Shown here in pieces: positions 22,946 through 32,212 of a DNA stretch of 64,000 nt. The notes under the pieces were generated by a model, which searched no databases, was not told the DNA's origin, and worked only from the letters and a program-made list of their open reading frames with translations. The stretch is taken from NCBI RefSeq assembly GCF_004791165.1, contig NZ_SRUZ01000003.1, positions 1-64,000 on the forward strand, given 5' to 3'. Position numbers and translations under genes: made by a program. The number at the start of each line of letters is the position of its first letter. Position 1 is the stretch's first letter. Source of the stretch: Mesorhizobium sp. M8A.F.Ca.ET.218.01.1.1. GTDB taxonomy: Bacteria > Pseudomonadota > Alphaproteobacteria > Rhizobiales > Rhizobiaceae.

Positions 22946-24549
22946 GACAATGCTGGTCCCTCCAGACGAACCCGCCGCGCCAGCTCGACCAAGGGGTCCA
23001 TCGACTGGAACAGAAACGCGTCAATGCCGGCGTGGTTGTTTGCCGTCAGCATAGTTGTGCGGCGTTGCACCTGATACGTCGGACCGATCAGGTAGTCTCG
23101 GACCGAAACATTGTCAGGGTTCATTCTGATCAGCACAGAAATGTCGGCCTCGGGAAGGCGCTCCTGCGAGTATGCCCAATGAGGACAGCCGAAACGCTCG
23201 GGATGACAGCGCGCGATCCAGACCGCAACGGTGAATTCGTCATTGACGCTTACGAGTTTGGTCTCTGGGTCATAGCGCGCCAGTCCGCCGGCCAGGCCAA
23301 TCGATGCCACAAGGTCTTCAATGATTTTCCGACGGCGTCGATGAAGCTGGTCGTTGATGTGGAACCACCCATTGTTCGGGGGGTCAAATCCGACCAGTTT
23401 GTAAACCGCGTAGAGGCTTCCGAAACGCACCTGGTAGGTGCTGACGCTCACACAACCTGGTGCCGCATTGATAATATGTTCCGACAACTTTCCTCGCTCA
23501 ACCAGCAGCTTGGAAAGATCTGCCAACATCCGCTCGTTGCTGAGGGGCGCGCGGGCATCCGCGACGGCCCTTGCGCGCAGAAACACCTTGCGGTCGAGGA
23601 TGGGCTCGCAAGACTTTTCCGCGCGTACCCATGCAGACGCGGGATTTCTCGCCCTCTTGCCATGAAGCTTCTCGGATTTTCTGTTCCATACGATGTTGCC
23701 GATGTAGCGTTCGTTGTTCAGGACCGTATGCACCGTATTGCTCGTCCATGTCCGGCCCATCTCCGTAAGCACACCCCGCTTGTTGAGCGCGCGCACGATT
23801 TCGATCCGGGATTTGCCCTTCACAAACTGGCTGAATATCCAGCGCACGACGGCAATCTCTTCCGGCGGACCTGGCACCAGCACAACCCGGTCGGATGCCA
23901 GGCCTTTGTACTGTCTGCGTTTAAGGATGAATTTAGGCTCGCCTGCCTCATCCACCAGGAGGCGCCTGAGACCGTACCCCGCGAGGCCGCCCCCGCAGAA
24001 ACCCATTTTCACCACGCGCCTTTGGCCGAGAAAGACCTTTATCGAAAGCATGCGGCTCAACTCGGCCGCCATGCTGCGCTTGATGGCCTTGAGCACGTCT
24101 GAACCGATGGTGCCATCGTTCGCGAACTGCTCAGCGCAAAATTCGATCCGTACGCCGGCCCGCTGGCATCGATATTCGTAAGAGGCGCTCTCATCAATAT
24201 TCTGAAAGCGCCCCCAACGGCTTACATCATAGACCACCACGGTCTCGAAATCGGCTTGCCCGCTTTCCACATCCATCAACAGCCGTTGCAGGCCGGGTCG
24301 CCCTTCGATGTTCAGTCCGCTGCGACCAGGGTCCTCGTACGTAGCGACGATGTCGTAACCCATGATGTCGGCATATTCGCCGATGGCGTCTCGCTGGTTG
24401 TGGATGGAATAGGTCTGAGTGTCGGTCGACATTCGCAGATATTGGGCAGCCCGGATCCTTGGCCTCGATGCCGATGCCTTTGAAATGCCGGGGTTCGTGA
24501 CCATCGCTTGGTTGTGCACTACGTTGCGGAAGCGAAAGCATACCGACAT
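22942..24549 (-). CDS. Large serine recombinase
   Basis: The product is 535 residues; a start at 24504 is also possible. The N-terminal resolvase/invertase domain contains AAQYLRMSTDTQ with the nucleophile Ser41, DPGRSGLNIEGRPGLQRLL, and the ELSRMLSIKV helix. The recombinase domain follows (about 210-310, with LNNERYIGNIVWNR) and then a helical C-terminal part, which together make a large serine integrase of the site-specific type. It acts on DNA at attachment sites. It is paired with a RepB-domain gene. No attachment-site repeat was found by eye. Confidence 0.88.
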   Translation of the reverse strand: MSVCFRFRNVVHNQAMVTNPGISKASASRPRIRAAQYLRMSTDTQTYSIHNQRDAIGEYADIMGYDIVATYEDPGRSGLNIEGRPGLQRLLMDVESGQADFETVVVYDVSRWGRFQNIDESASYEYRCQRAGVRIEFCAEQFANDGTIGSDVLKAIKRSMAAELSRMLSIKVFLGQRRVVKMGFCGGGLAGYGLRRLLVDEAGEPKFILKRRQYKGLASDRVVLVPGPPEEIAVVRWIFSQFVKGKSRIEIVRALNKRGVLTEMGRTWTSNTVHTVLNNERYIGNIVWNRKSEKLHGKRARNPASAWVRAEKSCEPILDRKVFLRARAVADARAPLSNERMLADLSKLLVERGKLSEHIINAAPGCVSVSTYQVRFGSLYAVYKLVGFDPPNNGWFHINDQLHRRRRKIIEDLVASIGLAGGLARYDPETKLVSVNDEFTVAVWIARCHPERFGCPHWAYSQERLPEADISVLIRMNPDNVSVRDYLIGPTYQVQRRTTMLTANNHAGIDAFLFQSMDPLVELARRVRLEGPALS

Positions 24550-24747
24550 GGGCCTGTCGTTTCGTTATGGTTTCCCAAACAGTTTGTGTCGAATGGGCCG
24601 CTTCTGCGCAGTTACTCATCAGTGCCTGCGATTGGTTCAACCACCGAGAAACCATGTCTCATATCGTGAGCATGCGTGCCGCCGTTCCGCCGCAATGGAA
24701 CCGCACGTGACGATCGATAGGGATTCAGACGTTAAGGGAGACTTCAC

Positions 24748-25065
24748 ATGACCTTCCAAAAAGCCATTGCCGCCGTGCTTCTGGCCGCCGCGCTCGCTGG
24801 CTGCCAGTCGCAGACTGAGGGCCAACAGCGAGCCACCACCGGTGCGCTCCTCGGCGGCGCCGGCGGCGCGCTCGTCGGCCAGGCGATCGGCGGCAACACC
24901 AAGAGCACGGTCATCGGCGCGGCTAGCGGCGCGCTGCTCGGTGCCGTCGTCGGCTCTGCCACCACCCCGCAGCGCCGCGGGGAACAGCTCTGCCGCTACC
25001 AGGACCGCTACGGCCGCATCTACACCGCGCCTTGTGACGACCGCTACTACAACGGCAACTACTGA
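24748..25065 (+). CDS. Glycine-zipper lipoprotein
   Basis: The product is 105 residues, with AAGGGAG 9 bases before the ATG. A lipoprotein signal peptide ends in LAAALAGCQ, giving lipidation at the Cys. A glycine-zipper 2TM segment then repeats GALLGGAGGALVGQAIGG and GALLGAVVG, and the tail is Tyr/Arg rich. Such 17-kDa-antigen-like proteins sit in the outer membrane or envelope of alphaproteobacteria. The gene is monocistronic and followed by a hairpin terminator. Confidence 0.88.
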   Translation: MTFQKAIAAVLLAAALAGCQSQTEGQQRATTGALLGGAGGALVGQAIGGNTKSTVIGAASGALLGAVVGSATTPQRRGEQLCRYQDRYGRIYTAPCDDRYYNGNY

Positions 25066-25069
25066 TGTA

Positions 25070-25104
25070 AAGCCGTCCTGCAGCCTTGTTTTGGAGGACG
25101 GCTT
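25070..25104 (+). terminator. Hairpin after lipoprotein gene
   Basis: AAGCCGTCCT at 25070-25079 and AGGACGGCTT at 25095-25104 form a perfect 10-bp stem with a 15-base loop just after the stop codon. There is no T-run. Confidence 0.65.
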
Positions 25105-25436
25105 CCAACTATCCTCCGCACTCAGCCGGGATGCGCTGAGATAGGCGTGGTCTCCCACAGGCGGCGAGACTGAACGACACTATTGCACCAGGACCGGCGC
25201 TTGCCGGACAGCCCTTCGGGAATCCCCAGCATGCCAGGACCAACATGTTTCTGAGCCAGATTTTGAAGCACTGACGCGACCTTTGCCAAGCTGAAGCCGG
25301 CTGAAGTCGCATGAGCATCCGGTCGCCCCAGTGCCACGCCTCCTTACAAGTTGGCTGCCCACAGCGCCAGTGACGGCCCCATCGCTGGTGGAGGGATTGG
25401 CTCGGTTCCGGAGCTGCGTGATTGACTTAGCCGCGG

Positions 25437-26213
25437 TCAATCGACTTCGATCCAAGCTGGCGCATGGTCGCTAGGCTTCTCCCACCCGCGCAACTCGACG
25501 TCTACGCCGGCATTGCGGAGTTTCTCCGAAAGAGAAGGGCTCACCAGCAGATGGTCCATTCGGAGGGCGGAGCTTCGATCGTAGCCGCCCCTGTATGAGA
25601 AGTTCCAGTAGGTGTAGATGCCCTTGTCCGGATGGATACGTCGGACGGCGTCTGTCCAACCATTCGCAAGCATTTCGGCGTAAGCCCGCCGGCTTTCCGG
25701 GAAGTACACTGCGTCTCCTAGCCATCGTCGGGGCACGACGGCGTCAATTTCGGTCGGAACGACGTTATAGTCGCCGCAGAGAATGCTCATGGCGCCATCT
25801 CCGAGCAACTGCTGGCCGTAGCTAATCAGCCGATCGAACCACCGGAGCTTGTAGTCGAATTTCGGGCCTGGCGCCGGGTTGCCGTTGGGCAGGTAGAGGC
25901 AACCCACAACAAGCCCATTAAGCTCGGCCTCGATGTAGCGGCTGTGCGTGTCGTCCGGGTCCCCCGGCAGCCCGCGTCGACGTTCTAGCGGTTCCGCCCC
26001 CCGAGCGAGAATAGCTACCCCATTGTAAGATTTCTGGCCGTGCCAGATCGCGCCGTAACCGGCTCCCTTGATCGCGTCGGCAGGAAACTTCTCGTCAGAC
26101 GTCTTGAGCTCCTGAAGGCAGACGATGTCGTACTCGGTTTCACCCAGCCACTTGAGCAGCACGGGCAGGCGGCCGTTGACCCCGTTCACGTTGAAGGTTG
26201 CGATGCGAGTCAT
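25437..26213 (-). CDS. xthA: Exodeoxyribonuclease III
   Basis: The product is 258 residues, normal length. It is an EEP-family AP endonuclease/3'-5' exonuclease of base excision repair. Motifs visible: IATFNVNGVNGR (metal Asn), LQELKTSDEKFP (metal Glu), DYNVVPTEID, RMDHLLVSP and the terminal SDHAP with the catalytic His. The start at 26213 follows GGAAAG; a longer frame to 26285 lacks family similarity. A near-consensus EcfG-type site (GGATC-N16-CGTT, minus strand, 26247-26271) lies 34 bases upstream, which would fit stress induction. It is cytoplasmic. Confidence 0.92.
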   Translation of the reverse strand: MTRIATFNVNGVNGRLPVLLKWLGETEYDIVCLQELKTSDEKFPADAIKGAGYGAIWHGQKSYNGVAILARGAEPLERRRGLPGDPDDTHSRYIEAELNGLVVGCLYLPNGNPAPGPKFDYKLRWFDRLISYGQQLLGDGAMSILCGDYNVVPTEIDAVVPRRWLGDAVYFPESRRAYAEMLANGWTDAVRRIHPDKGIYTYWNFSYRGGYDRSSALRMDHLLVSPSLSEKLRNAGVDVELRGWEKPSDHAPAWIEVD

Positions 26214-26285
26214 TTTGGACTTTCCGTAGGCTAGGCTGCGCCCCTCAACGCCGAACCGGTGATTACGATCCACGTCTCCGTGCAA

Positions 26286-26950
26286 GAATAGCTAATTGAT
26301 CATCAATGCAACGAAGAACCTCCGCAGTAAGAGTGTTCGCATGTCGAAAGTCGTCTGTGTCCGCACCCCTATACAAGCAACCATGCCCGCCGCTGCGCTC
26401 GACTTATTCAAGCTGACAAGTGATTTGTCTATCGCCTCTGGCGACCGTCGAGCGCATACGCCCATCACCGCACTGCGGCTTCATCGATGGTCAGGTCCAA
26501 TTCCTTCCGCGAACGCAGCCGAACGTGCCACGGTCATCAGAATCTGCAACTCTTCCAAATCGCGACCGGCCTTTGTCCGATTTGTGATGGCAGACGAGAT
26601 CGCGCGACACAGGCCATTCAACTCCATAGTTTGCCGAGTGGCTTCGCGCGAGGAAGCGCGAAGTGATGGTGCTCGCGATTCTGCGATCAGCCAGGTTGCT
26701 GGCGATTGGATGAGCCAAAACGAGTTGGCAGTTGAGGATGCAGGCCTGTTCGGCAGATACTCCAACTTGCCTGCTGTTCTCTTCAACGAGCCGCCGGCCG
26801 TTTGATCCAGCGACTCCACAAGCCTGCAGGCCAGCGGAACCAGAGCCGGCCCGCACGCAGTTCCATACGTTGGCCTTTTTTATTGGAACTGAACCGCCAC
26901 GGCGAAGTTCTTTATAAGCTTGGAAGTCCCCTCAACCGAGCAGATAGACA
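26286..26950. other. Uncertain open frames, no confident gene
   Basis: Frames at 26296-26805 (plus) and 26481-26819 (minus) overlap almost completely. Neither has a good ribosome binding site or recognisable motif. One of them may be a decayed gene. An apparent GGAAC at 26889 has no matching -10. Confidence 0.3.
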
Positions 26951-26984
26951 AAGGCCCGTCACTGCTTCTTCAGTGGCGGGCCTT
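26951..26984. terminator. Rho-independent terminator-like hairpin
   Basis: AAGGCCCGTCACTG (26951-26964) pairs with CAGTGGCGGGCCTT (26971-26984) with one G-U pair and a 6-base loop. It is a very stable stem and belongs to the GGCCCGY/RCGGGCC terminator style that recurs in this region. Confidence 0.7.
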
Positions 26985-27288
26985 GCTTAATTCATATCTA
27001 AATAGCCCGGGGTTCCAACGCCTCGGGTTATGCCCCTGATTCATCCCTGGGGCGCCCGCCGCTGCCGTGAATGGGGCGGCGGGCAATTGAAACTTTGGCT
27101 GGAGGTGGTTCAGAACCCAGCCGTGAGACCATGACCACGCACTCTCCTGGTCTCCGGCCGTCGCAAGGCCGGCTGTCATAGCGGGCTTTCCGTAATGGAC
27201 GGGAAAGAATCATCGTCCGGGCGGCCCACCAAGTGAGTTGATTGCTCGCTGCCGGCTTGGCTACGCAAGAGGGATCTGCTTAGGGAGA
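26985..27288. other. Intergenic, nothing recognised
   Basis: About 300 bases between a hairpin and the response-regulator pseudogene. Only short overlapping frames are present, with no site I can name. Confidence 0.3.
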
Positions 27289-27694
27289 TTACCCAGCACT
27301 TGGTTCGTTCGGTGGTGACGGATGTCGCTGATTTAGCAGCATAGACAGGGCTGTAATGATCTGAGGTAGCGCGAAAGGCTTGGTGATCATCACGCTTTCT
27401 GGAACACCTTCGGCACCCCAGTTAGGGGCGCTGTCCCCGCTGATATAGATCACCGGCATCATCGCATTGGTTTGCCTCACATGGCGAGCAACTTCCCAGC
27501 CAGATCGGCCGTCACCTAGGCGGATATCGGATATCAAAGCGTTGAACGATCCAGGCGGCATCAAAGGCAGACAACGCTTGGCCCGCGCTATTAACACCGA
27601 CAACATCGAAGCCCGCTTCAACGAGTCCCCCTTCGATATCGAGCAATATCATTGGTTCGTCTTCAACGACGAGAACCAGGCCATTCATCATCAT
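27289..27694 (-). pseudogene. Single-domain response regulator, frameshifted
   Basis: Two minus-strand frames together make one CheY-like receiver: NGLVLVVEDEPMILLDIEGG (acidic pocket) to SAGQALSAFDA, then a frame change at about 27551-27562, then PGSFNALISDIRLGDGRSGW (phosphorylated Asp) to MITKPFAL (conserved Lys). Compared with the fragment at 38.0 kb, about two bases are missing in the FDADPGSF region. The start at 27694 has AGGGG 8 bases before it. A perfect EcfG-type promoter lies directly upstream. It is either a real pseudogene or a sequencing error. Confidence 0.8.
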
Positions 27695-27716
27695 GAATAC
27701 ATCCCCTGGCGCCATG

Positions 27717-27741
27717 AACGGGGGACGGCATTTTTAGTTCC
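27717..27741 (-). promoter_or_regulatory. EcfG-type general stress promoter (perfect)
   Basis: On the minus strand it reads GGAAC-N16-CGTT, the consensus of the alphaproteobacterial general stress sigma factor. It lies 23 bases upstream of the receiver start at 27694. Confidence 0.8.
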
Positions 27742-27908
27742 GTCCAGTCCCCTCACGTAGGCGCGAGTCTGGCATGCTCCGGTACGGAATAGCACCAACG
27801 ATCCCTTCCTCCGGGCATGGGGTTCAGACCGAGAGACGAGCCTGCTAATTGACGCTGGCGCGGGCGCGAGAGAGGAAGACACTTCGCCTCCGCGAACGCC
27901 GACGGAAG

Positions 27909-28123
27909 ATGGAAGCGAATTGCCGAAGCTGCGGCCGATGGCCCATATTCCACCCAGGGGTTGATGTCATCTCAGTCGCGGAATTGATGAAGAAGGTCTT
28001 CGGCGACGCCAAAGTGGTCGGGATCGGGAGCGCGAGATCGAGGGCAGGGTCTATAAAGCGATCCTTGATCGATCGTTTATCACGATGCGGCTCGGTGGAT
28101 TTAGGTTAGCCGGCGATCGCTAA
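27909..28123 (+). pseudogene. DUF768 remnant, frameshifted
   Basis: The frame from 27909 includes GVDVISVAELMKKVFGDAKV, which matches the intact DUF768 protein at 33648 (GVIDVISIAELAQQLFADAK). About 20 codons later the similarity moves to another frame (EIEGRVYKAILDR, compared with EIEEDTESAYEAILDA), which ends at 28123. The N-terminal FLDWW part is unrecognisable. This is a decayed paralogue. Confidence 0.7.
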
Positions 28124-28289
28124 GCCTATGTCCAGGTCCATGGGAACCTTGTCGATCGCCACAGATTGGTACAATCGGCGACAGCGTTGCACAGGCCTGT
28201 CGCTGACCAAAGACCCAATCTCTGGTCGGCCCGCACCTCGCCAAGGGGTGCGGGTCATTCGCGCCGTGAGAAATCAGCCGGGGAATACG

Positions 28290-28388
28290 ATGAAGAAGCC
28301 CGACGAAAAGCCTACGCTGGTAAAACGTGAGCGCCTGAATACAGTTACTGCCCAAGTCGTGGTCATGGTATCGGGGCCGGTCACTTAG
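28290..28388 (+). CDS. RiPP-precursor-like small peptide 1
   Basis: A 32-residue peptide starts MKKPDEKPTLVKRERLNTVT and ends in a hydrophobic tail, VVVMVSGPVT. GGGGAA lies 4 bases before the ATG. Its N-terminus is nearly the same as that of the second peptide at 35498 (MKKAYEKPALMKRERLSVVT), while the tails differ. A conserved leader with a variable core is typical of ribosomally made modified peptides, and YxKPxL...T resembles lasso-type leaders. No lasso maturation genes are in this window. Small size keeps the confidence moderate. Confidence 0.6.
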   Translation: MKKPDEKPTLVKRERLNTVTAQVVVMVSGPVT

Positions 28389-28860
28389 CCGGGATTGCGT
28401 TCGAGTGCATTACCAGGCGCGGTGGTTTTGGCCGGCGGGCTCTCTGCCCTCGAGAAGCCTTTGACGACCTAATATCGGGTGTATTGCCATCAGCCGCTCG
28501 TGTTCCGTGAAAGAATGCCAGACAACTTGGGGTGTTCACACATCTGACCCAGCACTCTGGCACGCTCTAGCGGCGCCGGCGTCATCCCGTCGGGCGCTTG
28601 GCAGGTTTCTCACCATCAATGATAGATCCATAAGGCGGCTTGGCGGGCAAGAAATTTATTCCCTATTTGTTCTCATGGTGCACGATCCAATAACACGCTG
28701 GGAAGGCGACCCGGCACAACATGTGAAGAGGAAATGCAGCTGCTGGAATCCGTTACTGCCGATCTGCCGATCTCATGTCGGTCTATGGCGGCGGCGTGGA
28801 CCCGTTGAAGCAGTCGACTGTAGCCGGTGCAAGCCGCAAGCGAAGGTCACGCTGATCGAG
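28389..28860. other. Intergenic, no confident gene
   Basis: About 470 bases between the small peptide and the acyltransferase 3' end. Open frames here have odd composition and no motif. The segment around 28415-28450 contains GC-rich inverted sequence that could end transcription. Confidence 0.3.
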
Positions 28861-30876
28861 CTAGAGGCCGCGGCCATCGTCTAAGCCGATCATCTTCGCA
28901 AGCGCTTCCTTCGTCTGAGCCCGTAAGTTCCGTCGCAAGTGCGAGGCGTCCCGGTAGATGAACTCGCCGTTGACGTAAGTCGTGCAGTGATCGTTTGGGC
29001 ACATGCCAGGACCCGGATCGACGAAGGACAAATGGTTCTCAGCGGCCAGCGATTTGAGGGCCGCAGTAATCGGTCGACGCACCGACGTGGCCCATTTGCT
29101 GTTCATCTCCGTCGAGCACCGGCGTCTTAGAAGGTTACTCGCCTTGTTAACAGCGCAGGAAGTCAAATCCTCGGCGGGCCCTGGCGTCGGACCGACAATT
29201 GTGATCCGTCGATTGGCTGCCGCAATCTCTGGAAGGAGTATCTGTAAACCCTCGCGTACCAATGAAATCTTGTCGGCCTGATGTCCGTCGGCCGCAACGA
29301 TGTCGGTGAATTGCAGCCCTGACCAAGCAGCGGCCAGAACCACAACGTCAACGTCAGGCCGCTGGCGTAGCATTGTGATCGCCGCTTTCTGCGATGACGC
29401 ACAGCGGTCCTTGTAATTGGGCGTCTCGGGAAAGTTGCGATAGATCCTATCGCCGAGCGCAGCTGGGCACGGTTCGTATAGAAAGAATGCCGTATCTTTT
29501 CGCTGACCGACAATATCAAGTAGCGGGGCAAGATGGTCGGCATGGCTGTCACCCCAAAGAATCCCGTGGTGCTTGGCTGATCCCCACGGAGCGCCGAAGG
29601 CACAGTAGGTAACGCCGAGTTCAGGGATGTTGACCGTCTGCGGGCATGGCCAATCCCACATCGCTTCGAGGCTGCGCATCGCCAGAGCATCATTAGAAAC
29701 TCGGCTGGCAAATCCGCCAGCTTGCGAGATCGCGTCGCCAGTCGACGCGACTATCAAGGCTGAAGCGGCGCCGGCGGTGATCGCTTTCAAGGGCACAGGC
29801 CGGAGGCGACGCACGGGCTCCTCGACGTAGCGCCAAGAGAGGGAGGCGATCAGAACCGTGAACAGCAAGATTGATCCGGTCTCCGTCGCCGTCGGTACAG
29901 CACCGCCGTTATAGTGACGGAAGAAAACAAAAACTGGCCAATGCCAGAGATAGAGGCTGTAGGAAATTTTGCCCGTGAAACGCAATGGCGGAATCGAGAG
30001 TGCAGATATGACTGGCGAAGGTGGACGACGCCAAACCAGCAATCCGGCGCCGAAAACTGGAGCGAGCGCATTCACTCCAGGGAAAGCATCGTCTGGCGAC
30101 AAGCGCAGAATGCTCAGCGCAATCATAAGCAACCCCAGGCAGCCTAACCAATCGAAAGATGGACGCCTTGGGACCGGGAGGAACACAAGTAGGCCGCCAG
30201 CCCCTAATTCCCACGCCCTGCTGAAGGGGCCGTAAAATGCCTGTTTGGGATCGGAGGCGACTAGATGCACCGCTATCGAAAAACTGGCGACGGCCACCAC
30301 GCAGATTGCTACGACCGCAACACCCGGCCGCCCGTGTGAAATACGGCTGATGGCAAGCAGCAGAGCAGGCCAGATGAGGTAAAACTGCTCTTCGACCCCT
30401 AGCGACCATAGATGCAGCAGCGGTTGCAGCGCTGCCTCCCGGTCAAAATAGCCTGTGTTCCAAAGGAAGTAGTAGTTCCCAAATCCCACTGAGGAATAGG
30501 ACGCACTTTTTCCCAAGCTAACATAGTCGCCTGGCAGGAGCAGAAACCAACCGGCGATGAGCGACACCGCGATAACAACTAACATCGCAGGCAGAATTCG
30601 GCGAACGCGTCGACCATAGAATTCGGTCAATGAGAGGCGGTTCGGCCCAACTAGAATACTAGTGATCAGATAGCCGGAGATCACAAAGAAAACATCGACC
30701 CCGGCGAAACCACCCGCAAAGCCGGGGACGCCGAAATGGAACATTATGACGGCGATCACCGCTACGGCACGTAGCCCATCAATGTCGTGCCTATAGTCGT
30801 TGAACTTCACGGATGCCCCTGGCGCCCTCCACGCGTCTACGCGTCGCGACAATAACCAAAATCCAAATCTGAACAA
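28861..30876 (-). CDS. Acyltransferase 3 family protein with SGNH tail (OafA-like)
   Basis: The product is 671 residues. Residues about 25-360 are the membrane acyltransferase-3 domain, beginning YRHDIDGLRAVAVIAVIMFH with the catalytic His region, then FFVISGYLITSIL, RRVRRILPAML and about ten membrane helices. The C-terminal ~250 residues are an SGNH-like domain with GILWGDSHADHL (Ser block) and a late DASHLRRNL (Asp/His block). Such proteins O-acetylate surface polysaccharides or peptidoglycan from the inner membrane. The real start may be the GTG near residue 23, since the first 22 residues do not look like the family. It is divergent from the lysis-type genes. Confidence 0.87.
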   Translation of the reverse strand: MFRFGFWLLSRRVDAWRAPGASVKFNDYRHDIDGLRAVAVIAVIMFHFGVPGFAGGFAGVDVFFVISGYLITSILVGPNRLSLTEFYGRRVRRILPAMLVVIAVSLIAGWFLLLPGDYVSLGKSASYSSVGFGNYYFLWNTGYFDREAALQPLLHLWSLGVEEQFYLIWPALLLAISRISHGRPGVAVVAICVVAVASFSIAVHLVASDPKQAFYGPFSRAWELGAGGLLVFLPVPRRPSFDWLGCLGLLMIALSILRLSPDDAFPGVNALAPVFGAGLLVWRRPPSPVISALSIPPLRFTGKISYSLYLWHWPVFVFFRHYNGGAVPTATETGSILLFTVLIASLSWRYVEEPVRRLRPVPLKAITAGAASALIVASTGDAISQAGGFASRVSNDALAMRSLEAMWDWPCPQTVNIPELGVTYCAFGAPWGSAKHHGILWGDSHADHLAPLLDIVGQRKDTAFFLYEPCPAALGDRIYRNFPETPNYKDRCASSQKAAITMLRQRPDVDVVVLAAAWSGLQFTDIVAADGHQADKISLVREGLQILLPEIAAANRRITIVGPTPGPAEDLTSCAVNKASNLLRRRCSTEMNSKWATSVRRPITAALKSLAAENHLSFVDPGPGMCPNDHCTTYVNGEFIYRDASHLRRNLRAQTKEALAKMIGLDDGRGL

Positions 30877-30906
30877 CCTGCCCCAAAGCGGCGGAAAGGA
30901 TTATCC

Positions 30907-31759
30907 ATGGCACTTTCCCGTGAAAAGGAATCGCATGCCCGCGTACTCGCGCATGAGGGCGGCTATTCGAACCATCCAAACGATACTGGCGGCGTCACGA
31001 TGAAGGGTGTCACCCAGCGGGTCTATGATGCCTATCGGAAGAGCAAGGGCCAATCCACGCGCTCGGTCAAAGCCATCCAGACGGCCGAACTAAACGAGAT
31101 CTATGATCGCCAGTATTGGGACGCTGTGAAAGGCGATCTCCTGCCGGCCGGCGTTGTCTACGTGCTCTTTGACGGCGCGGTGAACTCCGGCCCCGGTCGT
31201 TCGATCATGTGGTTGCAACAGGCGCTGCGGCCTGCCTATACCGGGCCGATAGACGGCGTCATGGCGTCGGGACTTTGGCGGCGCTCAAGGCCGACAAGAA
31301 CAACGACGCGTTGATCGATCGCATTTGCAACCCGCGCATGGCCTTCCTGAAGCGCCTTGGCACCTTTGCCACCTTTGGCAGGGGTTGGACCGCTCGCATT
31401 GCCGAGGTGCGCTCCATCGGCCAGGCGTGGGCAACTGAGCAGGTGCCGCAGTCGGCCGCTTCTATGACGGCGGCCAAGCGAAGGCTTTCGTCGAAGACGC
31501 TGAGACTCCGCCCTCAACCGCGCCGGCCGATGCGGCGATCGGCGCCGGCATTGGCAAAGGTGGTATCGCTGGCACGCTGCAGGATCTTCAGAATCAACTC
31601 TCGCCGATGTTCTACGGCAGCGAGTTCATCATGAAGGTGGTGCTGGTGTTGGCTGTCCTCAGTCCCGCGCTGCTGCTAGGCGGTGTTGGATATCGCTACT
31701 ATGCCGGCTGGAAGGCGCAGCACATCGCGGTCGCGCTGGGCGGCGAAGTCTCGGAATGA
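30907..31759 (+). pseudogene. GH108-type muramidase (endolysin), frameshifted
   Basis: The frame from 30907 (AAAGGA before the ATG) gives the N-terminal glycoside hydrolase 108 domain: ARVLAHEGGYSNHPNDTGGV with the catalytic Glu, and IYDRQYWDAVKGDLLPAGV. The reading frame then changes at about 31255-31275 (continuing TLAALKADKNNDALIDRICN) and again at about 31440-31470. The last part, ending in a membrane helix (VVLVLAVLSPALLLGGVGYR), stops at 31759. Full length would be about 283 residues. The two shifts make it a pseudogene unless the sequence is wrong. The downstream spanin-like genes support a phage-lysis origin. Confidence 0.8.
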
Positions 31760-32049
31760 CCTGGCTCATTACGCTTGTCGCCGGCTTCGCTGGCGTGCCA
31801 CGGCCGATGGCCGGCATCATCGCGTGGGCCGTCATCGCCTTAGCCGTCTCCGACACCGCGCTCAGCGTCTACGAACTCATCAAGCACAAAGGCGCCGACG
31901 AAGTCCGCGCCAAGATCGAAAAGGAGAACACTGATGCGATCTACAAGGGCATCGACGCTCGCATGTCTCTTGACGAGTGCATTGACGCTGGTGGCGTGTA
32001 CGACTTCGGGCGTCAGCCGTGTGGTGCCGCTACGCTCGGCCCTCGGTAA
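31756..32049 (+). CDS. Spanin-like membrane protein (Rz-like) of lysis cassette
   Basis: The product is 97 residues, with its ATG overlapping the endolysin stop (ATGA). The N-terminal half is hydrophobic (MAGIIAWAVIALAVSDTAL) and the rest is a charged helix (HKGADEVRAKIEKENTDAIY) followed by two cysteines. One membrane anchor with a periplasmic helix fits an inner-membrane spanin or a small holin-like protein. It overlaps an out-of-frame lipoprotein-like ORF, the classical nested Rz/Rz1 layout. Its function is inferred from position. Confidence 0.6.
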   Translation: MTWLITLVAGFAGVPRPMAGIIAWAVIALAVSDTALSVYELIKHKGADEVRAKIEKENTDAIYKGIDARMSLDECIDAGGVYDFGRQPCGAATLGPR

Positions 32050-32212
32050 CAGCCTGGCCCGCCGGGTTGCGTCGAATGAATTAGCCAGGCCTGTCGGCTC
32101 GGCCGGCGGGCTTTTTGCGTTTCAGCGTTTGACGACTTCGGGCTTCAATCGCTCATATGCCTCGGCTGTTCGATGCAAATCGGCTAATCTACCTCAAAAG
32201 GACATGGTGTGA
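31934..32212 (+). CDS. Nested lipoprotein ORF (Rz1-like)
   Basis: The start at 31934 has AAGGAG 7-9 bases upstream and lies inside the previous gene in another frame. The N-terminus, RSTRASTLACLLTSALTLVA followed by Cys, is a lipoprotein signal with lipobox. Small lipoproteins nested in Rz genes act as outer-membrane spanins. The open frame runs on through a terminator hairpin at 32089-32116, so the real 3' end was probably lost and the coding part may be only about 50 residues. Confidence 0.45.
   Translation: MRSTRASTLACLLTSALTLVACTTSGVSRVVPLRSALGNSLARRVASNELARPVGSAGGLFAFQRLTTSGFNRSYASAVRCKSANLPQKDMV
32089..32116 (+). terminator. Rho-independent terminator
   Basis: GCCTGTCGGC (32089-32098) pairs with GCCGGCGGGC (32102-32111), using two G-U pairs, and is followed by five T. 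It ends the lysis-type cassette. Confidence 0.8.

Noticed and set aside
23032..24102. 356-residue plus ORF
   Set aside because: Antisense of the serine recombinase, with its His/Asp/Arg-rich shadow composition.
22136..24549. Plasmid replication region (repABC)
   Set aside because: Only a RepB-like C-terminal domain is found, with no RepA, RepC, parS or ctRNA.
26296..26805. 169-residue plus ORF
   Set aside because: Overlaps minus ORFs of equal quality; no motif and no ribosome binding site.
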